A stretch of 64,000 nt of DNA from assembly GCA_963744255.1 (NCBI GenBank), contig CAVUSZ010000056.1, positions 68,816-132,815 of the forward strand. Reading direction: 5' to 3'. Every line of letters starts with the position of its first letter. Position 1 is the stretch's first letter. Source of the stretch: DATEDA01 sp963744255 (GTDB taxonomy: Bacteria; Pseudomonadota; Gammaproteobacteria; Burkholderiales; SG8-39). Shown here piece by piece: positions 1 to 8,813 of this stretch. The notes beneath the pieces are model-generated. The model was not told the DNA's origin and searched no databases. It saw only the letters and a list, made by a program, of their open reading frames with translations. A program made the translations under genes and the position numbers.

Positions 1-193
1 CGTACACGCCCGCGGGAAACCCTCCCACGCGTCGCCGGATCCGGTCGACGCGGTCAAGAGTGACGCCGCGGCGAGTGCTGCGGCGATCTGGTCAAGTGTC
101 ACGTGGTCCTCACTGCTGCAAAGTCAACCTGTCACGCGAGATTACTCCAGCGGCGAACCCGAACTTGCCCACCGAAGCACTGACACGATGTGA

Positions 194-379
194 CTTCTTC
201 ACACTCGCCGTTGCCGCGCAGACTGTGTGGGCGCGCTGCGAGTCATCGACGACGGCGAGGGGGCATTGAACGAGATCGGCGCCGGCGAAACCCTCGGCGA
301 GATGGGCGGGACGAGCGTCGGCGCAATCATCGCTGCGCTTGTCGCGCGGCGGCGCTCGCCCGGCGAGGGGCGCCCGTGA
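194..379 (+). pseudogene. Remnant of a cyclic-nucleotide-binding / patatin (NTE-like) protein
   Basis: This open stretch has no start codon. Its translation reads like the end of a cyclic-nucleotide-binding domain (RVIDDGEGALNEIGAGETLG) that runs directly into the nucleophile elbow of a patatin phospholipase (GGTSVGAIIAALVA), then stops at 377-379. Neuropathy-target-esterase-type proteins carry these two modules in this order, but with hundreds of residues between them. I infer a large internal deletion that left both ends joined in frame. Nothing else is recognisable in positions 1-417. The call rests on two short motifs and could be coincidental. Confidence 0.4.
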
Positions 380-417
380 CCTCGCCAGGGGCCGCCGCGC
401 CCCGACCGACCGCGCCG

Positions 418-1110
418 CTACTGCGACGATGACTCGCCGAAGTAGCCGGGGTCGACCTCACCCGCGTAGCACACCGGCGAGCTCAGGACGCTCGGGTCGC
501 CGGCGAGCGGGGTACCGAGGAACTCGAGCCGCGCGCCTTCGCGCCGGTAGATGCCGCGCTCGGTCACTACCCAGTCCATCGGAACGTCGTAGGGCTGCGG
601 GTGGATCGTGTCGAGATGCGCGACCTCGTGCGCGACACCGATCACCACCGGCGCGCGCGGCGCGGCGGCGAGCGTCCGATCGAAGAACCCGCCCCCATAT
701 CCAAGCCGGTACCCCGCGTCGTCGAATCCCAGCATCGGGAGCAGGACCGTATCGGGCTGAACACCGCGGCTATCGGCCGGATAGGGGATGTCGTACACCC
801 CGCGCGCGAGCCGCACCCCCGGGTGCCATTCGCGGAAAACGAGCGGTGTCTTCGGCGCGACGACCACCGGCAACGCCGTTACCGCGCCCCGGTCGCGCAA
901 GCGGCGTGCAAGGAAGCGCGCGTCGTACTCGTTCTTGTACGGCCAGCAGAAGGCGACCGTTCCGCGGGCGAGAGCCGGGAACCCGCGTTCGAGATGTCGG
1001 TCGATCGCCTCGTGGTGCCGCGCGAGCATGTCGGCCGGCAGCGCGAGACGTGCGTTGAGCAGCCGGTCTCGCATTGCGCGGCGCCAGGCCTTAAGCTCGT
1101 CGGGTGTCAT
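418..1110 (-). CDS. 5-formyltetrahydrofolate cyclo-ligase
   Basis: Converts 5-formyltetrahydrofolate to 5,10-methenyltetrahydrofolate with ATP, returning a storage folate to the one-carbon pool in the cytoplasm. The 230-residue protein has the family signature GYGGGFFDR at about residues 137-145 and an N-terminal basic helix with an RxxMRxRL pattern. The start at 1110 (MTPDELKAW) is preferred to an upstream ATG at 1149, which would add a poor basic leader. The C-terminal tail (about residues 204-230, ending GYFGESSSQ) extends past the usual fold end. It is divergent from the lytic transglycosylase gene, with about 100 bp between them. Confidence 0.9.
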   Translation of the reverse strand: MTPDELKAWRRAMRDRLLNARLALPADMLARHHEAIDRHLERGFPALARGTVAFCWPYKNEYDARFLARRLRDRGAVTALPVVVAPKTPLVFREWHPGVRLARGVYDIPYPADSRGVQPDTVLLPMLGFDDAGYRLGYGGGFFDRTLAAAPRAPVVIGVAHEVAHLDTIHPQPYDVPMDWVVTERGIYRREGARLEFLGTPLAGDPSVLSSPVCYAGEVDPGYFGESSSQ

Positions 1111-1210
1111 TGGGTGGCGCGCATGACGAGCGGGCGCAACCGCGCGCATCTTGAGAGCGCCGTGCTATTCTTCATGTGTTGCATGAGGTTCGTTGTTTAA
1201 CATAGCAGCC

Positions 1211-3214
1211 ATGTTGAGAGTTATCCTCCTGGGCCTCGCCGCAGCGACGGTGCTCGGGCCGCTCGTTGCGCGCGCCCAGGCGCGGCTCACTCCTGAAGAA
1301 CACTATCTCGCAGCACGCGAGGCGTACGCCAAGGGGAACACCGCGGCACTCGCGACGGAAGCGCGGGCACTGAAGGGCCACATCCTCGAACCATACGCCG
1401 AGTTCTGGCAGCTGCGGCTCCGCCTCGATCAGGCCGCGCCCGGCGAGGTGAGCGACTTCCTCGGCCGCCACGTCGGCTCGTACGTCGCCGAGCAGCTGCG
1501 CCGCGAGTGGCTGCTCGTCCTCGGGAAGCGGCAGCAGTGGGAGCTCTTCGACGCCGCGTTCCCGAACCTCGTCATCGGCGACCCGGAGGTGACCTGCTAC
1601 CGTCTGCAGTCGCGCTGGCGCCGTGGCGACGGATCGGCGGTCGAGGAGTTCCGGCGCGCCTGGGCGAGCCCACGCGAGCTGCCCGACGGGTGCGTGCCGA
1701 TCGCCGAGAGCGAGATCGCGGCGGGCAAGCTCACCACGCCCCACGTGTGGGAGCGTGCGCGGCTCCTGCTGCAGGCAGGCCAGGTCGGCGCCGCGAAACG
1801 CGTGCTCGATTACCTTCCGGCGAACGATCAGCCCGAAGATCGCGCGCTCGATGCTATCCGCTCGCAGCCCGGAAAGTTCATCGAGCGCGCCGAGAAGCTC
1901 GACCTCAAGCGGCGGACCAACCGCGAGCTGCTGCTCTATGCCTTCGCGCGGCAGGCGCGGAACGACGTTTCGCTTGCCGCGAGCCAGTGGACGCGGAAGC
2001 TCCAGGAGCGGCTGGCACCCGAGGACCAGGCCTGGGTGTGGGGACAGCTCGCCACGCAGGCGGCGCGTAACCACGACCCCCGCGCCGTCGAGTGGTTCGC
2101 GAACGCCGACGCCGCCGCGCTCGCCGATGAGCAGCTCGAGTGGCGTGCGCGCGCGGCCCTGCGCGCCGGCGAATGGGCCGAGGTGCGCGCGGCGATCGAC
2201 AGGATGACGCCAGCCGGGCGGATCGACCCGGCGTGGACCTACTGGTACGGGCGGGCGCTGCGCGCGCTCGGGGTGAGGGCGGACGCCGATGAGGTATTCG
2301 CGCACATCGCCGGCGAGCACCACTTCTACGGCAAGCTGGCGCTCGAGGAGCTGGGGCAGCCGCTTGCGATCCCGCCGCGCGGCTACGAACCGACGCCGGA
2401 GGACGTGAGGGAGGCGGCGGCGAATCCCGGGCTGCAGCGCTCGCTCGCGCTGTTCCGGCTCGACACGAGCGGCCTCCGCGGCGACGCGGCGCGCGAGGTG
2501 CGGTTGGACGCGGTGCGCGAGTGGAACTGGTCGCTCCGCGGGATGGACGACCGCGCGCTGCTCGCCGCGGCGGAGTTCGCGCGGGCGAACGAGCTGTGGG
2601 ACCGCGCGATCAACAGCGCCGACCGCACCGTGGGCATGCACGACTTCCAGCTGCGGTTCCTCGCGCCGTATCGCACGGCGTTCGGCCAGCAGGCCCGCTC
2701 GCAGGGACTGGAGGAGCATTGGGTGCTCGGCCTCGTACGCCAGGAGAGCCGGTTCATCGTCAATGCCCGCTCGTCGGCGGGCGCCTCCGGCCTGATGCAG
2801 CTGATGCCGGCCACCGCGCGATGGGTCGCGCGGAAGATCGGGATGCGCGATTTCGCTCCGGCGCAGGTCAACGACGTCGAGGTAAACATCGCCCTCGGGA
2901 CGACGTATCTCCGCTACGTGCTCGACGAGCTGGAAGGCAGCCCGGTGCTCGCGGCGGCAGCGTACAACGCCGGTCCGGGGCGCGCGCGCAAGTGGAAGGC
3001 CGACCGGCCGCTCGAGGGCGCGATCTACGCCGAGACGATCCCGTTCAACGAGACCCGCGACTACGTGAAGAAGGTCATGTCGAACACGGTCTACTACGCC
3101 GCGCTCTATGGCGGCGAGACGCGGCCGCTCAAGTCGCGCCTGGGTACGATCCCGCCGCGTCATTCCGGCGAAGGCTACGCGCCGACGATCACCGGGCAGG
3201 CGACGGTACAATAG
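1211..3214 (+). CDS. Soluble lytic murein transglycosylase (Slt70-like)
   Basis: Cleaves the MurNAc-GlcNAc bond of peptidoglycan to give 1,6-anhydro ends, acting in the periplasm. The start at 1211 gives a signal peptide (MLRVILLGLAAATVLG, cut near ARAQA). A long alpha-helical superhelix follows, up to about residue 490. The SLT domain is C-terminal: the catalytic Glu is residue 512 in RQESRF, followed by SSAGASGLMQLMPATA and AAYNAGPGR, all typical of family 1 enzymes. At 667 residues it has the normal Slt70 length. An in-frame ATG at 1193 would put six extra residues before the signal peptide. Confidence 0.93.
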   Translation: MLRVILLGLAAATVLGPLVARAQARLTPEEHYLAAREAYAKGNTAALATEARALKGHILEPYAEFWQLRLRLDQAAPGEVSDFLGRHVGSYVAEQLRREWLLVLGKRQQWELFDAAFPNLVIGDPEVTCYRLQSRWRRGDGSAVEEFRRAWASPRELPDGCVPIAESEIAAGKLTTPHVWERARLLLQAGQVGAAKRVLDYLPANDQPEDRALDAIRSQPGKFIERAEKLDLKRRTNRELLLYAFARQARNDVSLAASQWTRKLQERLAPEDQAWVWGQLATQAARNHDPRAVEWFANADAAALADEQLEWRARAALRAGEWAEVRAAIDRMTPAGRIDPAWTYWYGRALRALGVRADADEVFAHIAGEHHFYGKLALEELGQPLAIPPRGYEPTPEDVREAAANPGLQRSLALFRLDTSGLRGDAAREVRLDAVREWNWSLRGMDDRALLAAAEFARANELWDRAINSADRTVGMHDFQLRFLAPYRTAFGQQARSQGLEEHWVLGLVRQESRFIVNARSSAGASGLMQLMPATARWVARKIGMRDFAPAQVNDVEVNIALGTTYLRYVLDELEGSPVLAAAAYNAGPGRARKWKADRPLEGAIYAETIPFNETRDYVKKVMSNTVYYAALYGGETRPLKSRLGTIPPRHSGEGYAPTITGQATVQ

Positions 3215-3274
3215 CCGCCGAGATCTTCCCCTCCTGCCCAGGCGGGGAGCAACCCGGTTCGTTGTCGTCCAGCC

Positions 3275-4237
3275 ATGGCCAGAGTCTGCATCCTCGGCGG
3301 GTCCGGCTTCGTCGGCCGCCACGTCGTCGAGAAGCTCGTCGAGCGCGGCGATTTCGTCGTCGTCCCGTCGCGTCGGCGCGAGCGATCGAAGCACCTCATC
3401 ACCCTCCCGACGGTCGACGTCGTGCAGGCCGACGTGCACGATCCGGTCGTGCTGGCGCGGCTCGTGGCGCGCTGCGACGCGGTGATCAACCTCGTCGGCA
3501 TTCTGCACGGTCGCCGCGGCGAGCCCTACGGTCCCGATTTCGCGCGGGCGCACGTCGAGCTGCCTGGCAAGGCGATCACCGCTTGCCTCGCGTCCGGCGT
3601 GTCGCGGTTCGTGCACATCAGCGCGCTCAAGGCAGCGCCCGACGCCCCCAGCCAGTACCTCCGCTCGAAGGCGGCCGGCGAGGGGACGGTGGTCGCCGCG
3701 CGCGGGGAACTCGGTACGACCATCTTCCGGCCCTCTGTCGTGTTCGGCCCCGAGGACCGGTTCCTCAACCTGTTCGCCGAACTGCAGCGGCTGTTTCCCG
3801 TCGTCTTTCTCGGCTCCCCCGACGCGAGATTTCAGCCGGTGTACGTCGAGGACGTCGCCCGGGCGATCGTCGCGAGCCTCGACCATCCGGACGCCGCAGG
3901 CCGCGCGTACGACCTCGCAGGCCCGGCCGTCTATTCGCTCCGCGAGCTCGTCGAGTTCGCCGGCCAGGTCGCGGGCCATCCGCGGCCGATCATCGGGCTC
4001 GGCGACCGCCTCTCGTACCTGCAGGCCTGGGCGATGGAGTTCGCGCCGGTGAAGCTCCTCAGCCGCGACAACTACTATTCGATGAAGGTCGACAGCGTGA
4101 CCGGCGAGTCGTTGCCGTTCGACCTGCAGCCGACGCCGCTCGACGCGGTCGCGCCGGTGTACCTCAAGGGGTTCTACCCGCGCTCGCGCTACAGCGTGTT
4201 CCGCTACTACGCCGGCAGAAGGGCGCGGGAGGTATGA
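3275..4237 (+). CDS. NAD(P)-dependent epimerase, complex I NDUFA9-like
   Basis: Atypical short-chain dehydrogenase related to the mitochondrial complex I subunit NDUFA9. The Rossmann motif GGSGFVGRHV starts at residue 8. The fold continues through VVQADVHDP, VINLVGILHG, a surviving SKAAGE segment in place of the catalytic YxxxK, and FRPSVVFGPEDRFLN. The weak YxxxK suggests NAD(P)H binding without classical dehydrogenase activity, as in NDUFA9. At 320 residues it is full length. It lies between slt and a GST, followed at 4 bp by the next gene, so it is probably co-transcribed with GST and cca. The substrate is unknown. Confidence 0.85.
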   Translation: MARVCILGGSGFVGRHVVEKLVERGDFVVVPSRRRERSKHLITLPTVDVVQADVHDPVVLARLVARCDAVINLVGILHGRRGEPYGPDFARAHVELPGKAITACLASGVSRFVHISALKAAPDAPSQYLRSKAAGEGTVVAARGELGTTIFRPSVVFGPEDRFLNLFAELQRLFPVVFLGSPDARFQPVYVEDVARAIVASLDHPDAAGRAYDLAGPAVYSLRELVEFAGQVAGHPRPIIGLGDRLSYLQAWAMEFAPVKLLSRDNYYSMKVDSVTGESLPFDLQPTPLDAVAPVYLKGFYPRSRYSVFRYYAGRRAREV

Positions 4238-4241
4238 GCCC

Positions 4242-4922
4242 ATGAGCCGCCCGACCCTCGTCATCGCGAACAAGAACTACTCGTCGTGGTCGATGCGGCC
4301 GTGGGTGCTGCTGCGCCAGCTGGGGATCGATTTCGAAGAGGTGCAGCTCAAGTTCGACAGCGAGGCGTGGAAGGCGGGCATCGCCCGCTGGTCGCCGTCG
4401 GGCCTCGTGCCGGTGCTGTGGCTCGACGGCGAGCCGATCTGGGACTCGCTCGCGATCGTCGAGACGGTCGCCGAGCGCTGGCCGGAGAAGACCGTCTGGC
4501 CGCGCGACCTGCGCGCGCGGATGGTGGCGCGGTCGATCTGCGCCGAAATGCACTCGGGTTTCCGCGCCTTGCGCGGCGCCATGCCGATGAATATCCGCAG
4601 CGAGCATCGCGGCCAGGGCCTGAGCCCGGACGTCTCGCGTGACATCGACCGGATCGTCGCCAACTGGACGATCTCGCGCGAGCGCTTCGGGCAGGGCGGC
4701 GAAATGCTCTTCGGCGGCTTCACGGCGGCCGACGCGTTCTACGCGCCGGTGGTGACGCGCCTTGCGACCTACGGGGTGGGGCTGCCATCGGTCGCCAGGC
4801 GCTACGCGGACGCGGTGCTCGCGTTGCCCTCGGTGCAGGAATGGAGCGCTTCGGCGCGCGCCGAGACCGAGTTCTACGCCCCGGACGAGCCGTACGCGGC
4901 GCAGTCCCGGGCCGGGCCTTGA
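4242..4922 (+). CDS. Glutathione S-transferase family protein
   Basis: 226-residue two-domain GST. The N-terminal thioredoxin-like half has NYSSWSMRPWVLL as the likely glutathione-activating segment (a Ser in the CxxC-equivalent position), then SGLVPVLWLDG with the cis-Pro and a D-S pair in WDSLAIVE that normally holds the gamma-glutamyl group. The C-terminal half is helical, with GGFTAADAFYAPVVTR as the N-capping box region. The substrate cannot be deduced. Its last codons overlap the TTG start of cca (positions 4919-4922), which indicates translational coupling. Confidence 0.9.
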   Translation: MSRPTLVIANKNYSSWSMRPWVLLRQLGIDFEEVQLKFDSEAWKAGIARWSPSGLVPVLWLDGEPIWDSLAIVETVAERWPEKTVWPRDLRARMVARSICAEMHSGFRALRGAMPMNIRSEHRGQGLSPDVSRDIDRIVANWTISRERFGQGGEMLFGGFTAADAFYAPVVTRLATYGVGLPSVARRYADAVLALPSVQEWSASARAETEFYAPDEPYAAQSRAGP

Positions 4923-6007
4923 AGGTCTATCAGGTCGGCGGCGCGGTCCGCGACGAGCTGCTGGGCCTGCCCGTCAAGGACCGCGACCACGTCGTGGTCG
5001 CTGCGACGCCCGAGGAGATGGAGCGACTCGGCTACAAGCCCGTCGGGAAGGACTTTCCGGTCTTTCTCCATCCGCGGACCCACGAGGAGTACGCCCTCGC
5101 ACGCACCGAGCGCAAGACCGGTCGCGGCTACAAGGGCTTCACCGTCTACGCCGCGCCCGACGTGACGCTCGAGGACGACCTCGCGCGTCGCGACCTCACG
5201 ATCAACGCCATCGCGAAGGACGAGAGCGGCACCCTGATCGACCCGTTCCACGGCGCCGCGGACCTCGCGGCCGGCGTGCTGCGACACGTCAGCCCGGCGT
5301 TTGCCGAGGACCCGGTGCGGATCCTGCGCGTCGCGCGTTTCGCGGCGCGATTCGGTTTCCGCATCGCGCCGGAGACGCTCGAGCTGATGCGGAAGATGGT
5401 CGCGGACGGCGAGGTCGACGCGCTGGTTCCCGAACGGGTCTGGCAGGAGTTCGCGAAGGGTCTCCTGGAGCGGGCGCCGCAGCGGATGTTCGCCGCGCTC
5501 CAGGAAGCCGGCGCGCTCGAGCGCGTGCTTCCCGAGTGGCATCGGCTCGACGGAGCTCGAGCGCTTGCCGCGCTCGATCGGGCGGCCGCCCTCGGCTATC
5601 CGCTCCCGGTCCGCTACGCGGCGCTTTTCGCCGGTGGACCCGAGGACACGGCGGACGAGGCTGCGGCGCGCCTTCGCGCGCCGGCAGACTGCCGCGACCT
5701 CGCGGTGCTCTCTGCGCGCTGGTCGGGCCGCGTGCGGGAGGCGCGCCGACTCGCGCCGGAGGCGCTGGTCGAGCTCCTCGAGCGGGTCGACGCTTTCCGC
5801 CGTCCGGAGCGCTTCGCAGCCCTGCTGGACGCTTGTGAATGCGATGCGGCCGCGATCGGCGAACCCGATCCCGCGCGCAAGCCGCACCTCGAGCGTGCCC
5901 TGGCGGCCGCGCGGAGCGTCGACGCCGGCGCGATCGCGGCGGCAAACCCGGCGGACGTTGCCGGCGCCGTACGGGGGGCGCGCGTCGCAGCCGTTGCGAA
6001 CGCGTGA
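4919..6007 (+). CDS. cca: CCA-adding tRNA nucleotidyltransferase lacking HD residues
   Basis: Adds or repairs the 3' CCA of tRNAs using CTP and ATP. The start is a TTG at 4919 overlapping the GST stop; it gives the canonical N-terminus KVYQVGGAVRDELLG. The catalytic DxD lies in KDRDHVVVAATPEEM and the nucleotide-selecting motifs in RRDLTINAIA and DPVRILRVARFAARF. At 362 residues it is about 50 shorter than the E. coli enzyme. The missing part is exactly the HD phosphohydrolase motif: VRYAALFAGG stands where VRFAxLCHDLGKG is expected, and the later conserved His is also gone. Nucleotidyl transfer should be intact; phosphodiesterase and phosphatase activities probably are not. Confidence 0.92.
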   Translation: MKVYQVGGAVRDELLGLPVKDRDHVVVAATPEEMERLGYKPVGKDFPVFLHPRTHEEYALARTERKTGRGYKGFTVYAAPDVTLEDDLARRDLTINAIAKDESGTLIDPFHGAADLAAGVLRHVSPAFAEDPVRILRVARFAARFGFRIAPETLELMRKMVADGEVDALVPERVWQEFAKGLLERAPQRMFAALQEAGALERVLPEWHRLDGARALAALDRAAALGYPLPVRYAALFAGGPEDTADEAAARLRAPADCRDLAVLSARWSGRVREARRLAPEALVELLERVDAFRRPERFAALLDACECDAAAIGEPDPARKPHLERALAAARSVDAGAIAAANPADVAGAVRGARVAAVANA

Positions 6008-6083
6008 CGCGCGGCCGGCCGCCATTCACTTGTCATGCTAGGCGCGCTGGGCGCCGCCGTCGCTGCGCTAGAATCGCCGCCAG

Positions 6084-7454
6084 ATGAAATCCTCGTTCGC
6101 CGTGCTCGCCTACGGCCTCCGCTGCAACGTCGTCGCCGGCGCGCGGCTCGCGGCGTTCCAGCCGGTGCGGCCGCACGACTTCCGGGTCTCGCCGGCCGAC
6201 TTCACGGTGCTCGTCGCGTTCGTCGGGCTCGTCGCATTCGCGGCGAGCTTCGTCCGCGGCGGCTGGCCCGGCCATGTCAACGCGGCGGCGGTCCCGTTGT
6301 TGCTCGCCGAAGTGCCGCTCGTGCTCGCGGCATGCGTGTTCGTCGCCGGCATCATGGGGCGGCGCGAGCTCGTGCTCGGGCTCGGGACCGCGCTCTTCGC
6401 GCTCGATCCGCCGTTCGCGGTCGCGGGCACCGCCCTCATGTTTGCGCTCGAGGCAATGCCGCCGGCGCTCCGCGTGGTGCTCGGCTACGCGTTCATCGCG
6501 TGGGGGCTCGCGGCCAGCTTGCGCGCGCTCCTGGCGTTCGGGGGGTGGCAGGGTGCCCGGACGGTCGCCGCTGGCGGAGTGTTGGTGGCGCTGTTCGCCG
6601 GGTTCCTCGAGGTGATGCCGCGGGCCGAGCTCTGGGTGCGCCACGACGCCGAGGCCGAGCGGGCGGCTGCGGCTGCACCCTCGATCGCCGACGAACGGCT
6701 GTTCCATCGCCAGCAGAAGGTCCTCGACGAAGCGCTCGCGCGGCTCGCGCCCGAGCGGCCCGGCGTGGAGGACCTGTATTTCGTCGGCGTCGCGCCCTAC
6801 GCCTCGCAGGACGTGTTTGCCCGCGAGCTCGCGTCGGTGCGCAAGCTGTTCGACGAACGGTTCGGCACGGCCGGGCGGTCGATCGCGCTGGTCAACAGCC
6901 CGGAGACGCTGGGCGACACGCCGATCGCGACCGCGACCAGCCTGCGCGCCGTGCTCGAGAGCATCGGACGCACGATGAACGCCGAGGAGGACGTGCTGTT
7001 CCTCTTCATCACCACCCACGGCGACGAGCGGCACGAGCTTGCGTTCGAGCTGCCGCCGCTCACGCTGCAGCAGCTCACCCCTACGGCGCTCGCGCGCATG
7101 CTCGCCGACTCGGGCGTCAAATGGAAAGTGCTCGTGGTTTCGGCGTGCTACTCGGGCGGCTTCGTCGAGCCGCTCAAGGACGCGAACACGGTCGTCATCA
7201 CCGCCGCCGACGCGAAATCGAGCTCGTTCGGCTGCGCGCAGGGCCGCGACTTCACCTACTTCGGGCGCGCGTACTTCGGCGAGGCCCTCGGCCGGACCTT
7301 CTCGTTCACCGAGGCGTTCGAGACGGCGCGGGCGAGCGTCGGCGAGCAGGAGCGTGCGGAGCGACTCGCCCCTTCCAGCCCGCAGATCTTCATCGGCAAC
7401 GCGGTCCGGGACAAGCTCGGGTCGCTCGAGCGCCGACTCGCGATGCCTCGCTAG
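6084..7454 (+). CDS. Membrane-anchored C13 (legumain-fold) peptidase
   Basis: 456-residue protein in two parts. Residues about 45-185 form five or six hydrophobic segments, so the N-terminus sits in the inner membrane. Residues about 230-440 are a peptidase family C13 domain, in the caspase/legumain clan. The probable catalytic His is residue 312 in FITTHGDE and the Cys is residue 355 in VVSACYSGGF, with the beta-strand/His/Cys spacing expected of the clan. The substrate is unknown; related bacterial proteins are largely uncharacterised. The EF-hand gene begins 14 bp downstream and is probably in the same operon. Confidence 0.85.
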   Translation: MKSSFAVLAYGLRCNVVAGARLAAFQPVRPHDFRVSPADFTVLVAFVGLVAFAASFVRGGWPGHVNAAAVPLLLAEVPLVLAACVFVAGIMGRRELVLGLGTALFALDPPFAVAGTALMFALEAMPPALRVVLGYAFIAWGLAASLRALLAFGGWQGARTVAAGGVLVALFAGFLEVMPRAELWVRHDAEAERAAAAAPSIADERLFHRQQKVLDEALARLAPERPGVEDLYFVGVAPYASQDVFARELASVRKLFDERFGTAGRSIALVNSPETLGDTPIATATSLRAVLESIGRTMNAEEDVLFLFITTHGDERHELAFELPPLTLQQLTPTALARMLADSGVKWKVLVVSACYSGGFVEPLKDANTVVITAADAKSSSFGCAQGRDFTYFGRAYFGEALGRTFSFTEAFETARASVGEQERAERLAPSSPQIFIGNAVRDKLGSLERRLAMPR

Positions 7455-7468
7455 ACCGGAGAGCGCGC

Positions 7469-7924
7469 GTGGCGAGGGTGCACCGGCTCGCGGTCGCGGC
7501 ACTCCTCGCTGCGACCGTGCCGGCGGCGGCGCAGGACAGCCGGTTCGCGCGCGCGGACACCGATCGCAACGGCGTGCTCTCGCGCGCGGAGGTCGATCGC
7601 GGGCTGCCGGGCCTCGCTCCGCGCTTCAACGACATCGACCGCAATCGCGACGGCAATCTCTCGCCCGACGAGGTCCGAATCTGGTCGGCAAGCCGCAAGG
7701 CGGACGACCGCAAGCGCGAAGGCGCGTTCGCCGAGCACTTCCGTCGCGCGGACTCGGACGGCGACGGCGCGCTGACCCGGGCCGAGACCGACAAGGCGCT
7801 GCCGCGGCTTGGCGCGAAGTTCGACCGCATCGACGCGAACCACGACGGCAAGCTGACCCCGGACGAGCTGCGGCGCTATTTCGACGCGAAGCGCGCCGCG
7901 CGCGGAAAGCCCTCGTCCCGCTAG
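7469..7924 (+). CDS. Secreted four-EF-hand calcium-binding protein
   Basis: Starts with GTG at 7469 behind a purine-rich CCGGAGAG. The 151-residue product has a signal peptide (ALLAATVPAAAQ) and four calcium-loop signatures: DTDRNGVLSRAE, DIDRNRDGNLSPDE, DSDGDGALTRAE and DANHDGKLTPDE, arranged as two pairs. It is therefore likely a periplasmic calcium-binding protein. It follows the C13 peptidase gene directly, so it may act with it, but that is only inferred from position. Its stop codon abuts the stop of the convergent DUF2905 gene. Confidence 0.85.
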   Translation: MARVHRLAVAALLAATVPAAAQDSRFARADTDRNGVLSRAEVDRGLPGLAPRFNDIDRNRDGNLSPDEVRIWSASRKADDRKREGAFAEHFRRADSDGDGALTRAETDKALPRLGAKFDRIDANHDGKLTPDELRRYFDAKRAARGKPSSR

Positions 7925-8119
7925 TCAGAGCAGCCGCGCGATCGCCGTCAGCGCGAGCGACAGCAGGATCGTCGTCGTCAAGGGCAGGCAGTAGTCGCGG
8001 CCCTTCACCCGCATCCGCAAGTCGCCAGGCAGGCGCCCGAGCCCGAGCCGCGCGAGCCACGGCGATATCGCCGTCAGCACGACGAGCGCCACCGCCAGGG
8101 TAACCAGCCACTTCAGCAC
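7925..8119 (-). CDS. DUF2905 small membrane protein
   Basis: 64-residue protein with two predicted membrane helices (residues 2-22 and about 45-63) separated by a basic, Pro-Gly loop LGRLPGDLRMRVKGR. The P-G-D-(I/L) pattern between two helices is the hallmark of the DUF2905 family found widely in proteobacteria. The function is unknown. It is convergent with the EF-hand gene with no spacer between the two stop codons. Confidence 0.8.
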   Translation of the reverse strand: MLKWLVTLAVALVVLTAISPWLARLGLGRLPGDLRMRVKGRDYCLPLTTTILLSLALTAIARLL

Positions 8120-8192
8120 GGGATGAGCCGGATCATTGGGCTTTGCAATCGATTGTAATAGACTCGCGCGCGCCGATTCACCGGGAGGAAGA

Positions 8193-8813
8193 ATGATCGA
8201 GCTTTACACGTGGGGCACGCCGAACGGCCGAAAAGTGTCCGTAATGCTGGAGGAGTGCGGGTTGCCCTACAAGGTCCATCGCATCGACATCGGCAAGGGC
8301 GACCAGTTCGCGCCCGAGTACCTCGCGATCAATCCTAACGGCAAGATCCCTTCGATCGTCGATCCCGACGGGCCGGACGGCGCGCCGATCGCGATGATGG
8401 AGTCGGGCGCAATCCTCGTATACCTCGCCGCCAAGACGGGCCGCTTCCTGCCGGCATCGGCACGCGGCAAGTACGCGGCGCTGCAGTGGCTCATGTTCCA
8501 GATGGGGCACGTGGGGCCGATGTACGGCCAGGTGCACCACTTCCTGCGCGCGGCGAAGGTCGAGGTGCCGTACGCGATCGAGCGCTACGTGAAGGAGAAG
8601 GACCGGCTCTACGGTGTCCTCGACCGGCGGCTCGGGGAAGCGCGCTATCTCGCCGGCGACGAATACACGATCGCCGACATCGCGACCTATCCCTGGGTGG
8701 CGAGATACGAGTGGCACAAGACCGAGCTTGCAACCTTCCCAAACGTGAAGCGCTGGTTCGACACGATCGCGGCCCGACCGGCGGTGCAGCGGGGCATGGC
8801 TGTCCCCGGCTGA
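8193..8813 (+). CDS. Glutathione S-transferase, YfcG/YghU-like
   Basis: 206-residue GST with the YfcG/YghU-type start MIELYTWGTPNGRKVSVML, where T-x-N-G-R-K lines the glutathione site, then NPNGKIPSIVDPD (cis-Pro) and MESGAILVYLA. The C-terminal domain carries YTIADIATYPWV. Family members act as glutathione-dependent disulfide-bond reductases, often without classical transferase activity. The start at 8193 has a strong ribosome site GGGAGGAAG. The stop TGA is followed immediately by the ATG of the hydrolase gene. Confidence 0.92.
   Translation: MIELYTWGTPNGRKVSVMLEECGLPYKVHRIDIGKGDQFAPEYLAINPNGKIPSIVDPDGPDGAPIAMMESGAILVYLAAKTGRFLPASARGKYAALQWLMFQMGHVGPMYGQVHHFLRAAKVEVPYAIERYVKEKDRLYGVLDRRLGEARYLAGDEYTIADIATYPWVARYEWHKTELATFPNVKRWFDTIAARPAVQRGMAVPG

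Noticed and set aside
1172..4273. 1033-residue minus-strand open frame
   Set aside because: It is the antisense shadow of the lytic transglycosylase and epimerase genes; Arg/His/Glu-rich with no domain, typical of high-GC antisense frames.
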